This document shows, in pieces, positions 27,674 to 36,482 of a stretch of 64,000 nt of DNA; position 1 is the first letter of the stretch, and the number at the start of each line of letters is the position of its first letter. The notes beneath the pieces were generated by a model. The model did no database searches and was not told where the DNA came from. It saw only the letters and a list, made by a program, of their open reading frames with translations. A program made the translations under genes and the position numbers. The DNA comes from Natrarchaeobius chitinivorans (GTDB lineage Archaea > Halobacteriota > Halobacteria > Halobacteriales > Natrialbaceae). The stretch is from NCBI RefSeq assembly GCF_003841505.1, contig NZ_REGA01000005.1:124001-188000 (forward strand). The letters are read 5' to 3'.

Positions 27674-27975
27674 GCGAATAATCGATCCAGTAGTGAAAAA
27701 TCGCACCCTCGAGTCAATAGTCTCTCTCTGAGTCGGCGGCCCGCACGATCGGAATATATCCCGATCACGAGCGGAAAGAACGTGCCCTGCGGGTCCGGTC
27801 GTTTAACCGTGGGCCGTGGTTACACCTAACTATCAAGGACTATATATTAGTTCTCACCTGTATGATTTGCACACATACCGATCTACGTCATCGACGGGCA
27901 CAGTTCCCGTCAGTATCCCTGTTCCTTTCCACTGGGATGGCTAAAACGCGTACAGGACACGTCCCAACCTGGGCT

Positions 27976-28962
27976 TCACTCGTCAGGGGTAAAAGCCTGA
28001 TCTCCAGTGTACTGAAACACTTCCGGGTTCACGACGTTTTCGAGGGGTTCGCCGGACAGTGCACGTTTCAATTCCTGGCGGGCACCCCTGATCATGCCTT
28101 GCCTCGCACTCGGAGAGGTCGACCCCATGTGAGGAGAAACGACGATACGTTCACAGTCGAGTACCGGTGAGTCCGTCGGTGGCTCTGTTTCGAATACGTC
28201 GAGTGCTGCGGCCCGAATATCCCCGTTTTCGATCGCGTCGACGAGAGCTGACTCGTCGACGATCGGGCCCCTGGCAGCGTTGACCAGAATTGCGGACTCT
28301 CGCATACGGCTGAACGCCTCCGTGGAGAACATATTTCGGGTCGTATCCGTCAGGGGTGCATGAATACTGATACACTCGGATCGCTCGAGAAGTTCGTCAA
28401 ACTCGACTGGCTCTACCCCGACGTGGTCGAAAATATCGCTGGGGAGGTAGGGATCGTAGGCAATTACGTCCGTTCCCATTCCACGTGCCATCGAAACGAT
28501 CTCGCGACCGATCCGCCCCAGTCCTACGATGCCGAAGGTTTTCCCGTGAATCGGATGGATCCTTCTTCGCTCCCATCCTGGCCCGTCTCGCATGTCTCGG
28601 TCACACCGGACGACGTCGTGAGCAGCTGCGAGCGCCAGCGACATCGCGTGGCTGGCAACGTCCCGTGGGGCGTACTCTGGTACGTTCGAGACGGGAATCC
28701 CTCTCGAAGTGGCCTCTCGAATATCCACGCAATCGTAGCCCGCTGCAGGGACGAGTATCAATCGTAGCTCTCCAGCGGCTTCCATTACCCGCTCGGTGAT
28801 TGGCACCGACCCTCTGACAACAATGTCCGCTCCCTCACAGACCGCAACTGCGTCCTCTTCTGTGTGGCAATCGGCGTACACGAGCTCACCACCGGCCGCC
28901 TCGACGACGTCATCGTACGGTGATTCCCCGCGAAAAATCCGTCTGGTAACAACGACACGCAT
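27976..28962 (-). CDS. D-isomer-specific 2-hydroxyacid dehydrogenase
   Basis: A 328-residue NAD(P)-dependent dehydrogenase starting at ATG 28962. Visible are the Rossmann motif FGIVGLGRIGREI near residue 146, the catalytic arginine in NAARGPIV near 229, a catalytic glutamate in VFETEPP near 258 and the catalytic histidine in VSPHMGSTS near 277, the full set for phosphoglycerate dehydrogenase/glyoxylate reductase-type enzymes. It interconverts a D-2-hydroxyacid and a 2-oxoacid. In this setting a 2-oxoacid metabolic role is more likely than serine biosynthesis, since the C-terminal ACT-type domain is absent. It is transcribed in the same direction as the aminotransferase gene 117 bases upstream. 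Confidence 0.88.
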   Translation of the reverse strand: MRVVVTRRIFRGESPYDDVVEAAGGELVYADCHTEEDAVAVCEGADIVVRGSVPITERVMEAAGELRLILVPAAGYDCVDIREATSRGIPVSNVPEYAPRDVASHAMSLALAAAHDVVRCDRDMRDGPGWERRRIHPIHGKTFGIVGLGRIGREIVSMARGMGTDVIAYDPYLPSDIFDHVGVEPVEFDELLERSECISIHAPLTDTTRNMFSTEAFSRMRESAILVNAARGPIVDESALVDAIENGDIRAAALDVFETEPPTDSPVLDCERIVVSPHMGSTSPSARQGMIRGARQELKRALSGEPLENVVNPEVFQYTGDQAFTPDE

Positions 28963-29078
28963 ACTGCTATTCACAAATTTCAAATGATAAATGTTGTGGT
29001 GGCCATCGGTCGTTCGGTTCGGACAGTGAGGCGATCGGGACTGTGGCCCGCTCCGGGCAATGCGTGCAGTAGACTGTA

Positions 29079-30311
29079 TCAGTGGCTCTTGTGCTGGTGA
29101 ATTGCCGTTCCCAGTGCCCGAATTCCGTCTTCGATTTCGGATGGCTCGACGTGGCTGAACGAGAGTCTGAACGCGTTTTCCCCACCATCGTGGGGGTAGA
29201 ACATTGGACCCGGAAGGAAGCTTACGCCCTCCTCGATGGCCTCGGTGAGTAACTCGTCGATAGCGATCTCGTCGTCGATTTCTACCCAGATGAAAAAACC
29301 GCCGCTCGGCTCGCTCCAGCTAACGTTCGCTGGCATGTGTGACTCGAGTGCGTCCAGCATCAGGTCTCTCCGCCTGGCGTACTCGGCCTTCAGAGTGGGC
29401 ACGGAGTCAGCGAAATGCCCGTCTGCACAGTAGTGGCCGACGACGCTTCGCGTGAACGTGTTCTTCCCACCAGCGAATAGCGTTTCTATGGCTTCTCGAA
29501 CTGGCTTTGCTGCGACCAGCCATCCCAGTCGGACACCGGGTGCGATCGTTTTCGCAAACGTCCCGATGCGAATCACGCGACCCGAGTCGTCGAGAGCAGC
29601 CAACGGCGGCTCCGGGTCTCCCTCGTAGCGTAAATCGCGGTACGCGTCGTCTTCTATTACGACGAAGTTGAACTCCGTAGCGAGTTCCAGAAGGCGTTCA
29701 CGTCGCCGTTTTGGCATCGTGGTTCCAGTCGGGTTCTGGAAGCTCGGGGTCGTATACAATGCCTTTGGGAGTGGTTCATTGTTGTGCCGGCGCAACTCGA
29801 GTTCGGAAGCGAGTGCAGAGACGTCCAGTCCCTCCCCGTCGAGTGGAGTCCCAACGACGTTGATTCCCAGATTTTTGAACGTGCGAATGGACCCCAGGAA
29901 GGTGGGTTCCTCGGTGATCAGGGTGTCTCCAGGTCGGAAAAACGCTCGACAGGTGGTATCGATTGCGTGCGTCGCTCCATTTGTAATCAACACATTGGAC
30001 TCCTCGAGATCGATGCCGCGGTCTGCCTCTCGGCTGGCGATCCACGACTCCAATTTTTCCGCGTACTCGCCACCGCCGTACTGCAGGGCCTGGTCCCCTT
30101 CTTCGTCGAACACTGTCTGAATGGATTTTACCAACTGGTCGGTTGGGAACGATTCCGGGTACGGGAAGCCGGACGTGAGCGAAGTGGTTTCAGCCGTTCC
30201 GATCGACCGCCACGATCCATACTTGGATCGGTTGATGTTCGCCTGTGCCGTATCCGTCATCAGAGATACTGGGTCGCAGTCAGTGGGTCCGGCGTCGATG
30301 TTGTCAGCCAT
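29079..30311 (-). CDS. PLP-dependent aminotransferase, class I/II (LysN/AruH-like group)
   Basis: A 410-residue fold-type I aminotransferase. The motifs are TTPSFQNPTGTTMP near residue 189, VIEDDAYRDLRYEG near 219 and the Schiff-base lysine in IGTFAKTIAPGVRLGW near residue 252. This pattern is shared with 2-aminoadipate, aromatic and arginine:pyruvate-type aminotransferases. It would make a 2-oxoacid from an amino acid and thus offers an alternative route to that of the D-amino-acid oxidase-like protein. A TATA box (30334-30343) 23-32 bases upstream supports this start. Its gene diverges from the HpcH/HpaI aldolase gene. The exact amino acid is not deducible. Confidence 0.88.
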   Translation of the reverse strand: MADNIDAGPTDCDPVSLMTDTAQANINRSKYGSWRSIGTAETTSLTSGFPYPESFPTDQLVKSIQTVFDEEGDQALQYGGGEYAEKLESWIASREADRGIDLEESNVLITNGATHAIDTTCRAFFRPGDTLITEEPTFLGSIRTFKNLGINVVGTPLDGEGLDVSALASELELRRHNNEPLPKALYTTPSFQNPTGTTMPKRRRERLLELATEFNFVVIEDDAYRDLRYEGDPEPPLAALDDSGRVIRIGTFAKTIAPGVRLGWLVAAKPVREAIETLFAGGKNTFTRSVVGHYCADGHFADSVPTLKAEYARRRDLMLDALESHMPANVSWSEPSGGFFIWVEIDDEIAIDELLTEAIEEGVSFLPGPMFYPHDGGENAFRLSFSHVEPSEIEDGIRALGTAIHQHKSH

Positions 30312-30333
30312 CCGTTTTGATAGATCAGATCAC

Positions 30334-30343
30334 TCTATAATGT
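30334..30343 (-). promoter_or_regulatory. TATA box of the aminotransferase gene
   Basis: CATTATAGAG on the minus strand ends 23 bases ahead of the ATG at 30311. Confidence 0.5.
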
Positions 30344-30540
30344 TCTTTTTGGTACGGGAGGTTTATACCGGATACTGGCTCGGTCGGAGCTGTTGTAGAT
30401 ACTCGAACGTAGTGAACAGTAATTTATAATCGTACGGGCGTAAATGATTGAACTGCGATTCGAATAACTCGGACCGAAGATCGATGACTGACACTGCCGA
30501 TCGGGAAACGACATTTTCCGTCGTCGTATTTACCAGACAA

Positions 30541-30550
30541 AATATTTATG
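30541..30550 (+). promoter_or_regulatory. Probable TATA box of the HpcH/HpaI aldolase gene
   Basis: AATATTTATG in the divergent intergenic region, 49-58 bases ahead of the chosen ATG at 30599, implying a short leader. Confidence 0.4.
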
Positions 30551-30598
30551 CCATAGAGACAATTAGCAGTAGACAGCAACTTCGAGTTGCTAAATCGC

Positions 30599-31402
30599 AT
30601 GATATACAACAACCGGATCAAACACGCTATCGAGAACGACCAGGTCGTTCTCGGAGGAGTAGCATACACCAGTTCCCCGATGGTCATCGAACTCTGTGGT
30701 GATATCGGCCTCGACTTCGTCTGGGTCGATCTGGAACATCGAGGCTGTAGTCCTTTTGATAGTGAATCGCTGGCGAACCTCTCTCGAGCGGCAGAAGTCG
30801 CGGACACGAGTCTTCTCGTGAGGCTTCCCGGTAGCGACCCGGATATGATCCGCAAAGTTCTGGACTCCGGTATTCGGAACGTCCTTCTACCGCGTGTCGA
30901 GACCCCCGAGGAAGTGAGAAGAGCAGTCAAGGCGACTAAATTCACGTACGAGGGCGAACCCGGGAAACGGGGTGGGAGTCACGCCCGAACGACGATTTAT
31001 GGCAAAGACATCGAAAACCTTCGTGACGTCGAGGACGATTCAGTCTGTCTGGGCGTTATGATCGAAACGATACAGGCAATCGAGAACCTAGAAGAGATCC
31101 TCTCTATTCCCGAGTTAGGGTTCGTTCGTACCGGACCCGGGGATCTCTCGATCTCACTGGGTATCGATGACTCTTCGGATCCGCGCATATGGGAACACCG
31201 TGAGTACCTGGAAGAGACGGCACTGGAATACGACGTTCCACTGTCGAGCGGGACGGTGTATTACGATGGGATCGAGGAAACAGTCGATGCAGGATACCAG
31301 ATCGTGACGATCGGACGGGATCTCCCCATTCTTCGCCAGCGAATGCAAGAACGCTACGACGCGGCCGTGGACGGGTTAGAAGGCCTGGAATATCCGTTCT
31401 AA
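30599..31402 (+). CDS. HpcH/HpaI aldolase family protein
   Basis: A 267-residue class II aldolase of the HpcH/HpaI family, started at ATG 30599 with a TTG at 30587 as alternative. Landmarks are FVWVDLEHRG near residue 40, the strand LLVRLPGSDPDMIRKVLDSG near 78-97, VLLPRVETPEEV and a basic/glycine loop KRGGSH, and an IETIQAIENLEEI segment bearing the metal-binding glutamate. Members reversibly cleave 4-hydroxy-2-oxoacids to pyruvate or another 2-oxoacid and an aldehyde, with a divalent metal. Together with the ThDP enzyme and aldehyde dehydrogenase of this region it points to 2-oxoacid/aldehyde chemistry. A second relative of a different subtype is encoded convergently just downstream. Confidence 0.87.
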   Translation: MIYNNRIKHAIENDQVVLGGVAYTSSPMVIELCGDIGLDFVWVDLEHRGCSPFDSESLANLSRAAEVADTSLLVRLPGSDPDMIRKVLDSGIRNVLLPRVETPEEVRRAVKATKFTYEGEPGKRGGSHARTTIYGKDIENLRDVEDDSVCLGVMIETIQAIENLEEILSIPELGFVRTGPGDLSISLGIDDSSDPRIWEHREYLEETALEYDVPLSSGTVYYDGIEETVDAGYQIVTIGRDLPILRQRMQERYDAAVDGLEGLEYPF

Positions 31403-31526
31403 ACGACGAGCACGCGGAAACACTCCCGGATTCGATCGTCCCAGTACAGCCCTTCCTAGTTTCGGTCTCGGTCTCGGTAGATCTGCGGTCGAACCAGTAT
31501 GCCGCTTGCAGTGGCGAGACGACTGA

Positions 31527-32243
31527 TTACTGATCTGGCCCCGAATACACATCGTTGAGAACCCCGATAAATTCCCCAGAGTCTACTTTGCAGGAGACGG
31601 GCTGGCCGACGTGACCGAGATCTCTCGCCATTTCGGCGCTCTCCCTGAGATTTTCGAGGTCCTTATGAACGTAGCCGAGGGCTTCCATATCGCCGATCGC
31701 TGCGAATTCAGCTATCCTGTTGAGGAGGTGTGCCCGTAGTTCTCGCGTGTGATCTTCCACGCCGATCGAATTGGTGTAGTCACCGATCCCGAGACTGATT
31801 CCAGTGACCGCCGAATAGTTCCCACACTCACGCGCGATATCGACTCCGTTCGCAACGCCACGTGGTGTCTCGAGTTGAACGAGAAATTCGGGTATCGAAT
31901 CGGTTAGTTGCGTTGCGGTTTCTACGACTGTCTTGATCTCCCACGGCTGTTCGACTTTTGGGAGCCGTATGGTATCTGCTCCGGCATCGATCGCTGCTCC
32001 CGTATCCGCAAGCCAGAACTCGGAGTCGATTCCATTTATCCGGACGACGGTTTCTTTGGACTCGGGAACTGTATCGTTGATCACGTCGGTCAAGTTCGAC
32101 CGTGCACTGTCCTTGTTCGAGGCCGGAACTAAATGCTCGAGGTCGAGGATCACACCGTCGGCATTACTGTCGGCAGCGAACTGAATTTTCTCGTGATTAT
32201 CTGCGGGCGCGTACTGAAGGCTCCGTCTCAACGATCGGGACAT
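31527..32243 (-). CDS. CitE/HpcH-type aldolase/citrate lyase family protein
   Basis: A 238-residue protein of the CitE-like branch, starting at ATG 32243 (a TTG nine bases earlier is possible). The family start LRRSLQYAPADNHEKI, the acidic ILDLEHLVP motif near residue 35, and LETPRGVANG near 130 (metal-ligand glutamate) are visible. CitE-like proteins cleave malyl-, citramalyl- or similar CoA thioesters, or free acids, to acyl-CoA or oxoacid fragments. It is shorter than most CitE-like proteins (commonly about 270-300 residues), and its C-terminal region departs from the usual sequence, so activity is less certain. It is convergent with the HpcH/HpaI aldolase gene. Confidence 0.78.
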   Translation of the reverse strand: MSRSLRRSLQYAPADNHEKIQFAADSNADGVILDLEHLVPASNKDSARSNLTDVINDTVPESKETVVRINGIDSEFWLADTGAAIDAGADTIRLPKVEQPWEIKTVVETATQLTDSIPEFLVQLETPRGVANGVDIARECGNYSAVTGISLGIGDYTNSIGVEDHTRELRAHLLNRIAEFAAIGDMEALGYVHKDLENLRESAEMARDLGHVGQPVSCKVDSGEFIGVLNDVYSGPDQ

Positions 32244-32530
32244 ATCTCTCAATTGGTTAGTCGGAATATAAAGGTTTCCGAACTGTCACAGAATACTACT
32301 TCCCGTCGACACTCCCAACCCACCATTCGGATGCTGGAGTGGACTTCTGGCGGACCCGATGCACACCTGGTCGGGTGATCGTTGTGCGATTCGTGTACCA
32401 ATCGTTGCAGTCCCCACTCTATGGTTTCTGTGCTCGTGAAACCAGTACTTCCCTTACTTCTCTGGGTGGCCCGTACCGTTTACCGGCTATCTGGGTCAAA
32501 CTTATTACTGGTCGTCGTCATACACTGTTC

Positions 32531-33988
32531 ATGGACAATTCAGACTGTAGTGATAATCATACGGTCAATTCGACCTCAGAATCGGAGCGAATCAAACGAC
32601 TCGCCGAGGAGCTATCCTTCTGCAGTGCGGACGACGTCGTCGAACACACACTCGAGAAATCCGCTGCTATGAGAGGGAAATTCGACGTCGACGCTCTGTC
32701 GCCGCCACAGGGTGAGTCACACGGGCACAGATCGGACGACGAGTACAATGCGTTGGTGTACGTCTACGACGAACCCCGGACCGAGAGCCGAGACGGAGAG
32801 CTCTCGGGGATGACGTTTGCCATCAAAGATAGTATCGCCGTTCGCGATCTTCCGATGACGTGTGGACTAGAAGATCATGCGTACGTTCCCTCTTTCGATG
32901 CCCCCGTTGTCGAGCGGTTGTTAGATGCAGGTGGGACGATCACCGGGAAAGCGAATATGTACGCACTGGGCGTGGGAAAAGTCAGTGAACTCGGTCGCGT
33001 TCGCAACGCGATCGATCGGAATCGAGTTCCGGGTGGTTCCTCAAGTGGGAGTGCAGTCGCAGTGGCCAGTGGACTGGTCGACGCTTCGATCGGTGCCGAC
33101 GCCGGAGGGAGTGTTAGAATACCCGCAGCGTTCAACGGTCTCGTCGGGATGAAACCATCGCCTGGGACGATTCCTGGGTATGGATCAGTGTCGACGATGA
33201 ACACGTTAGGGACGAAGGGTCCAATCACACGGACCGTTACAGCGTGTGCACACGTTTTCGATGCTATTTCCGGCCCCGACCATCGTGATCCCGATTCTTA
33301 CGGACGGAATATCAGTATAGACGTTGATACATTGGATCGAGAGCGGTCGTTCGACGTTGGCCTTCCGCAGTCGTTTTTTGCCGAGTCAGACGACGATGTC
33401 CGTGATAGAGTTACAGACGTCGCCAGGGAACTAGAACGGGAAACCGACTGTGAGGTTGTGGACGTAGAACTGGACAACGAATTGAGCTTTCTGCCTCCGT
33501 ACTTTTCAGGGCCAGAGTTGACCTGGATAATAAAACACCACGGGGTCAATTATGGCGGTGGGGCGGCGTTCGATCCGGTTTCCCACCACTTCTTAGAAAA
33601 GCTCCAGAACGACGGGTTCAATAAGATAATCACGAAGAAGAAACTCCCGCACTCGTACCTCGATGACCAAACCGAGGGGAAACTGTATGCGGCCGCCAAG
33701 CGAATGATGATGGAGTACCGACGGGAAGTCGAAGGAGTGTTCGAGGACGTCGATCTGCTCCTTTCGCCGACGACGCCGATGCTCCCCCCAGAAGTTGCGC
33801 CGGATCTCGACGACGAACCGAGTACGTCGGGCAACACGCGGCCGTTTAATTTAGCGGGCACGCCGGCAGTGACTGTTCCCGTCGGACGAGTGGATGGACT
33901 TCCGGTCGGGGCTCAAATTGCTGCACCCGCCTACGAGGACGAACGAGCCCTCGCGGGTGCTCGAATGATCGAACGGCTACGTCGGTAA
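32531..33988 (+). CDS. Amidase signature family protein (first)
   Basis: A 485-residue amidase-signature enzyme. The Ser-cisSer-Lys triad is recognisable: the lysine in TFAIKDSIAVRD near residue 98, and the serines in GGSSSGSAVAVASG near 167 and DAGGSVRIPAAFNGLVGMKPS near 190. It hydrolyses a carboxamide to the acid and ammonia (or an amide of an amino acid). An upstream in-frame extension to 32339 lacks family features and was rejected. It is one of two amidases in the region; R1 and R2 palindromic elements follow directly after its stop codon. The AmdS-type signature alone does not tell an acylamide hydrolase from a GatA relative, but GatA is unlikely in this context. Confidence 0.88.
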   Translation: MDNSDCSDNHTVNSTSESERIKRLAEELSFCSADDVVEHTLEKSAAMRGKFDVDALSPPQGESHGHRSDDEYNALVYVYDEPRTESRDGELSGMTFAIKDSIAVRDLPMTCGLEDHAYVPSFDAPVVERLLDAGGTITGKANMYALGVGKVSELGRVRNAIDRNRVPGGSSSGSAVAVASGLVDASIGADAGGSVRIPAAFNGLVGMKPSPGTIPGYGSVSTMNTLGTKGPITRTVTACAHVFDAISGPDHRDPDSYGRNISIDVDTLDRERSFDVGLPQSFFAESDDDVRDRVTDVARELERETDCEVVDVELDNELSFLPPYFSGPELTWIIKHHGVNYGGGAAFDPVSHHFLEKLQNDGFNKIITKKKLPHSYLDDQTEGKLYAAAKRMMMEYRREVEGVFEDVDLLLSPTTPMLPPEVAPDLDDEPSTSGNTRPFNLAGTPAVTVPVGRVDGLPVGAQIAAPAYEDERALAGARMIERLRR

Positions 33989-34015
33989 CGACGGCTTCCC
34001 TCTTCTGAGACGGCT

Positions 34016-34101
34016 TGATACGGATTGCTGCAACTGTTTACCGGAGCGACCGCGGGACGGTACCCGGTCACTCCGGTAATGACTTGCAGTAAACCGTATG
34101 A
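34016..34101. repeat. Palindromic element R1, copy d, with target duplication TGA
   Basis: An 80-bp element (34019-34098) starting TACGGATTGCTGCA and ending TGCAGTAAACCGTA, flanked by TGA at 34016-34018 and 34099-34101. Its core arms ACCGGAGCGACCG and CGGTCACTCCGGT are nearly complementary. It lies 22 bases from R2d. Confidence 0.8.
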
Positions 34102-34122
34102 GTCGATCATTGTCGCTGTAGC

Positions 34123-34206
34123 TATCGTAACAACTGAAACGATGTACACACCGATCGCCAATCCGTCTGGAGATCGGGTGTGCAATGACGTTCAGTGGCT
34201 ACTATA
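34123..34206. repeat. Palindromic element R2, copy d (84 bp)
   Basis: Begins TATCGTAACAACTGAAACG and ends CAGTGGCTACTATA with TA at both edges. It directly follows R1d in the gap between the first amidase and the solute-binding protein gene. The remaining bases of the gap show no gene. Confidence 0.8.
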
Positions 34207-34314
34207 GGTACTCGCCGTGGTTCACGAGTTCACCAGTCGACGAAAACTCCGTCGCGTTCTCGGCGGAACGGCAGGTGAGTGTCGGACGTTACGGCATGGA
34301 GGCTTCGTCTCGGC

Positions 34315-36069
34315 TCAGTCGGCGAAGTAGGCCGTGTGCAGTCGTTCCATCAACGCCACCTGATCGATGCCCTGAAGGTTGGCATTTCTCGCACGGACCA
34401 CATCGTCGTGAACGACCCATGCGTGGGGCGTTCCCTCGAGGAGGATCTGTTCTGCCTCCCGTATATACTCCGATCGCTCGTCGATGTCGGGAGTCGTCAT
34501 CGCAGCCTCGGACAGTTCGTCGAACTCCTCGTCGCGCCAGAGCTGTCGGTTTCTCGACCCGTTCGGTGCTCCCTCGACCGGAGTCATGAACATGTTGTTC
34601 ATGTGGTTTGTGGCCGTAAAGAGGTTCGCCGCGGCGTACAGGAACAGCTCGTGCTCGAAGTCGAGTAACACGTCGAACGCTTCGGAGCCCGATCGGATGT
34701 CGATTTCGGCTTCGATTCCGACGTCCGCCAGTTGTTCCTGGAGAACGACGGCAAATCGCTCGGTCCATGCCGTCTGCCACCCAAGCATGCTGACCGTAAA
34801 CCGTGGGTCGCCAGTGTATCCGGCTTCATCGAGGAGTCGTTCCGCTTCCTCGGGGTCGTACTGCTGTGCGTTCTCGGGTTCGCGTTCGAAAAACGGCCCC
34901 ATCGTGGGAACCAGCATACTGTGGGCGGGTTCACCGTATCCGAACCACGCCGTATCGACGACCTCCTGTCGGTCGATTGCCAGCGCGATGGCTCTTCTCA
35001 CCCGCGGATCGTCTGTCACCAGATCCTCGTCTTCCCACTTGTCGGTCACTTCCCGGTCCGGAGCGACGATCTGAGCGAGCTCTTCCCACTCATCGCTCGC
35101 TGCATCATTACAGAGCATCTGAATGGATTTGTACGCCCCTTTCGACATCGTATCCAGGACCAGATCGTCGTGATTTTCTATTGCGTCGGCACGGTCGTAC
35201 GAGTTTTCGTTCACCAGATCCAGTTCGCCGGAAGAGACGGCAGTCCACATGGTGCTCGGTTCCGGGATGAACTGGTACTCGATCCCGTCCAGATACGGGA
35301 GACTGTTTCCGTCATCGTCCGTATCCCAGTAATCGTCGAACGCTTCCAGCGTTACCGATTCTCCCGGCGTTCGATCGGTGAGTTCGAACGGTCCCGTCCC
35401 GACGGGATACTGCTGGTAATGTTCCGGATCGTCCTCGTAGGCCGTCTGGTTAGTGATCGTCCCTACCCCTTCCGGTGCCATGAGGTAGACGATGAACGGG
35501 ACGTATGGCTCTTCCAGTGATATTCTAATCGTATAGTCGTCTGGCACTTCGATGGACTCGATCGCGTCGACCTCGTTGTAGGGCGTATCGTCCATCTCTT
35601 CGATTCGCTCGATGTGCCATCTCACGTCTTCGGCAGTGAAGTGGTCCCCGTTGTGGAAATCGACGTCGTCACGAAGTTCGAACTCGTACGTCGAGTCGTC
35701 CGGATTGTGCCAATCTTCGGCGAGTTCCCCTTCGATCTCCTGGTTTTCGTTCAGCCGCAGGAGGGAGTTGTATACGTGGAACTGAATCGGCCACTCGGAT
35801 TCGCCCCAGATCCGTGCAGCATCTCCCTGTTCCATGTGGTCCTGGTTCAATCCGATTCGTGCGACTCCACCGGACGATGGGGCCCCACCGTTACCGTTTC
35901 CGCCGTTACCGTTTCCACCGTTTCCGCCGTTCCCACCGTTCTCACCGTTTTCGTCACCCGTACAACCAGCCAGTCCGGCCAGTCCTGCTGCACCGAGTAG
36001 TTTCATCGACGTTCTGCGATCAATTACTGGCCCCTGGACATCTTCCATGCTAACATCATCCAATGCCAT
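34315..36069 (-). CDS. ABC transporter substrate-binding lipoprotein, peptide/nickel (family 5) type
   Basis: A 584-residue solute-binding protein of the SBP_bac_5 family. The N terminus has a twin-arginine motif (DRRTSMKLL, arginines 18-19), a hydrophobic stretch and lipobox LAGC with Cys36, followed by a Gly/Asn-rich linker and then the domain (EGELAEDWHNPDDSTYEFELRDDVDFHNGD near residue 90). Family members bind di- and oligopeptides, opines, nickel or other ligands outside the membrane. It is probably the binding protein for the Dpp-type permease and ATPase genes encoded on the other strand at 43.8-47.8 kb, because that operon has no binding-protein gene of its own. The gene is 8-9 kb away from that operon, an unusual split. 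Confidence 0.9.
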   Translation of the reverse strand: MALDDVSMEDVQGPVIDRRTSMKLLGAAGLAGLAGCTGDENGENGGNGGNGGNGNGGNGNGGAPSSGGVARIGLNQDHMEQGDAARIWGESEWPIQFHVYNSLLRLNENQEIEGELAEDWHNPDDSTYEFELRDDVDFHNGDHFTAEDVRWHIERIEEMDDTPYNEVDAIESIEVPDDYTIRISLEEPYVPFIVYLMAPEGVGTITNQTAYEDDPEHYQQYPVGTGPFELTDRTPGESVTLEAFDDYWDTDDDGNSLPYLDGIEYQFIPEPSTMWTAVSSGELDLVNENSYDRADAIENHDDLVLDTMSKGAYKSIQMLCNDAASDEWEELAQIVAPDREVTDKWEDEDLVTDDPRVRRAIALAIDRQEVVDTAWFGYGEPAHSMLVPTMGPFFEREPENAQQYDPEEAERLLDEAGYTGDPRFTVSMLGWQTAWTERFAVVLQEQLADVGIEAEIDIRSGSEAFDVLLDFEHELFLYAAANLFTATNHMNNMFMTPVEGAPNGSRNRQLWRDEEFDELSEAAMTTPDIDERSEYIREAEQILLEGTPHAWVVHDDVVRARNANLQGIDQVALMERLHTAYFAD

Positions 36070-36091
36070 GTCATGATGTAACCTGTCGACA

Positions 36092-36100
36092 CTTTATAAA
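36092..36100 (-). promoter_or_regulatory. TATA box of the solute-binding protein gene
   Basis: TTTATAAAG on the minus strand lies 23-31 bases ahead of the ATG at 36069, consistent with a leaderless transcript. Confidence 0.6.
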
Positions 36101-36482
36101 CTTACCTTAATTATACTGATAGTACGGGGGCGGAGATATTAGGACAAATTGACACCGATACGGGAGGGCAGGGATGCACACCGTAGCCCAGCAGCGCTAT
36201 CCCGTCTGGTAGTCGCTGAATCAACCATCCGATCTGGTCGGTGATGTACTCGCTACGTACGACAATTTCCGCTCCGATTCGTGGATGAGCCTATCGTAGT
36301 CGTTTTCGGTCGTTGCACTTCCACATGCGAATCAGCGGCCAGCACTGGTGGCGTTGGCCGTCTGCGTACGAGCTGGGACAATTGGTTCGACGATTACTAT
36401 AGTATCGTTCCAACCGTCGAGTGATGAGCGAAACCGAACCACACTGCATGACTTCGTTCATCGGTTCACGATTGGACCGCCG
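36101..36482. other. Gene-free stretch
   Basis: About 380 bases between the solute-binding protein and the ThDP enzyme. A single TTACTATAG sequence near 36394-36402 resembles one end of an R2 element, and weak similarity extends some 25 bases inward, but no matching left end was found; it may be a decayed R2 copy. No credible reading frame was seen. Confidence 0.4.

Noticed and set aside
36300-36407. Another R2 element
   Set aside because: Only one end (TTACTATAG) with weak inward similarity (about 18 of 27 bases) is present; no left end at the expected 84-bp distance.
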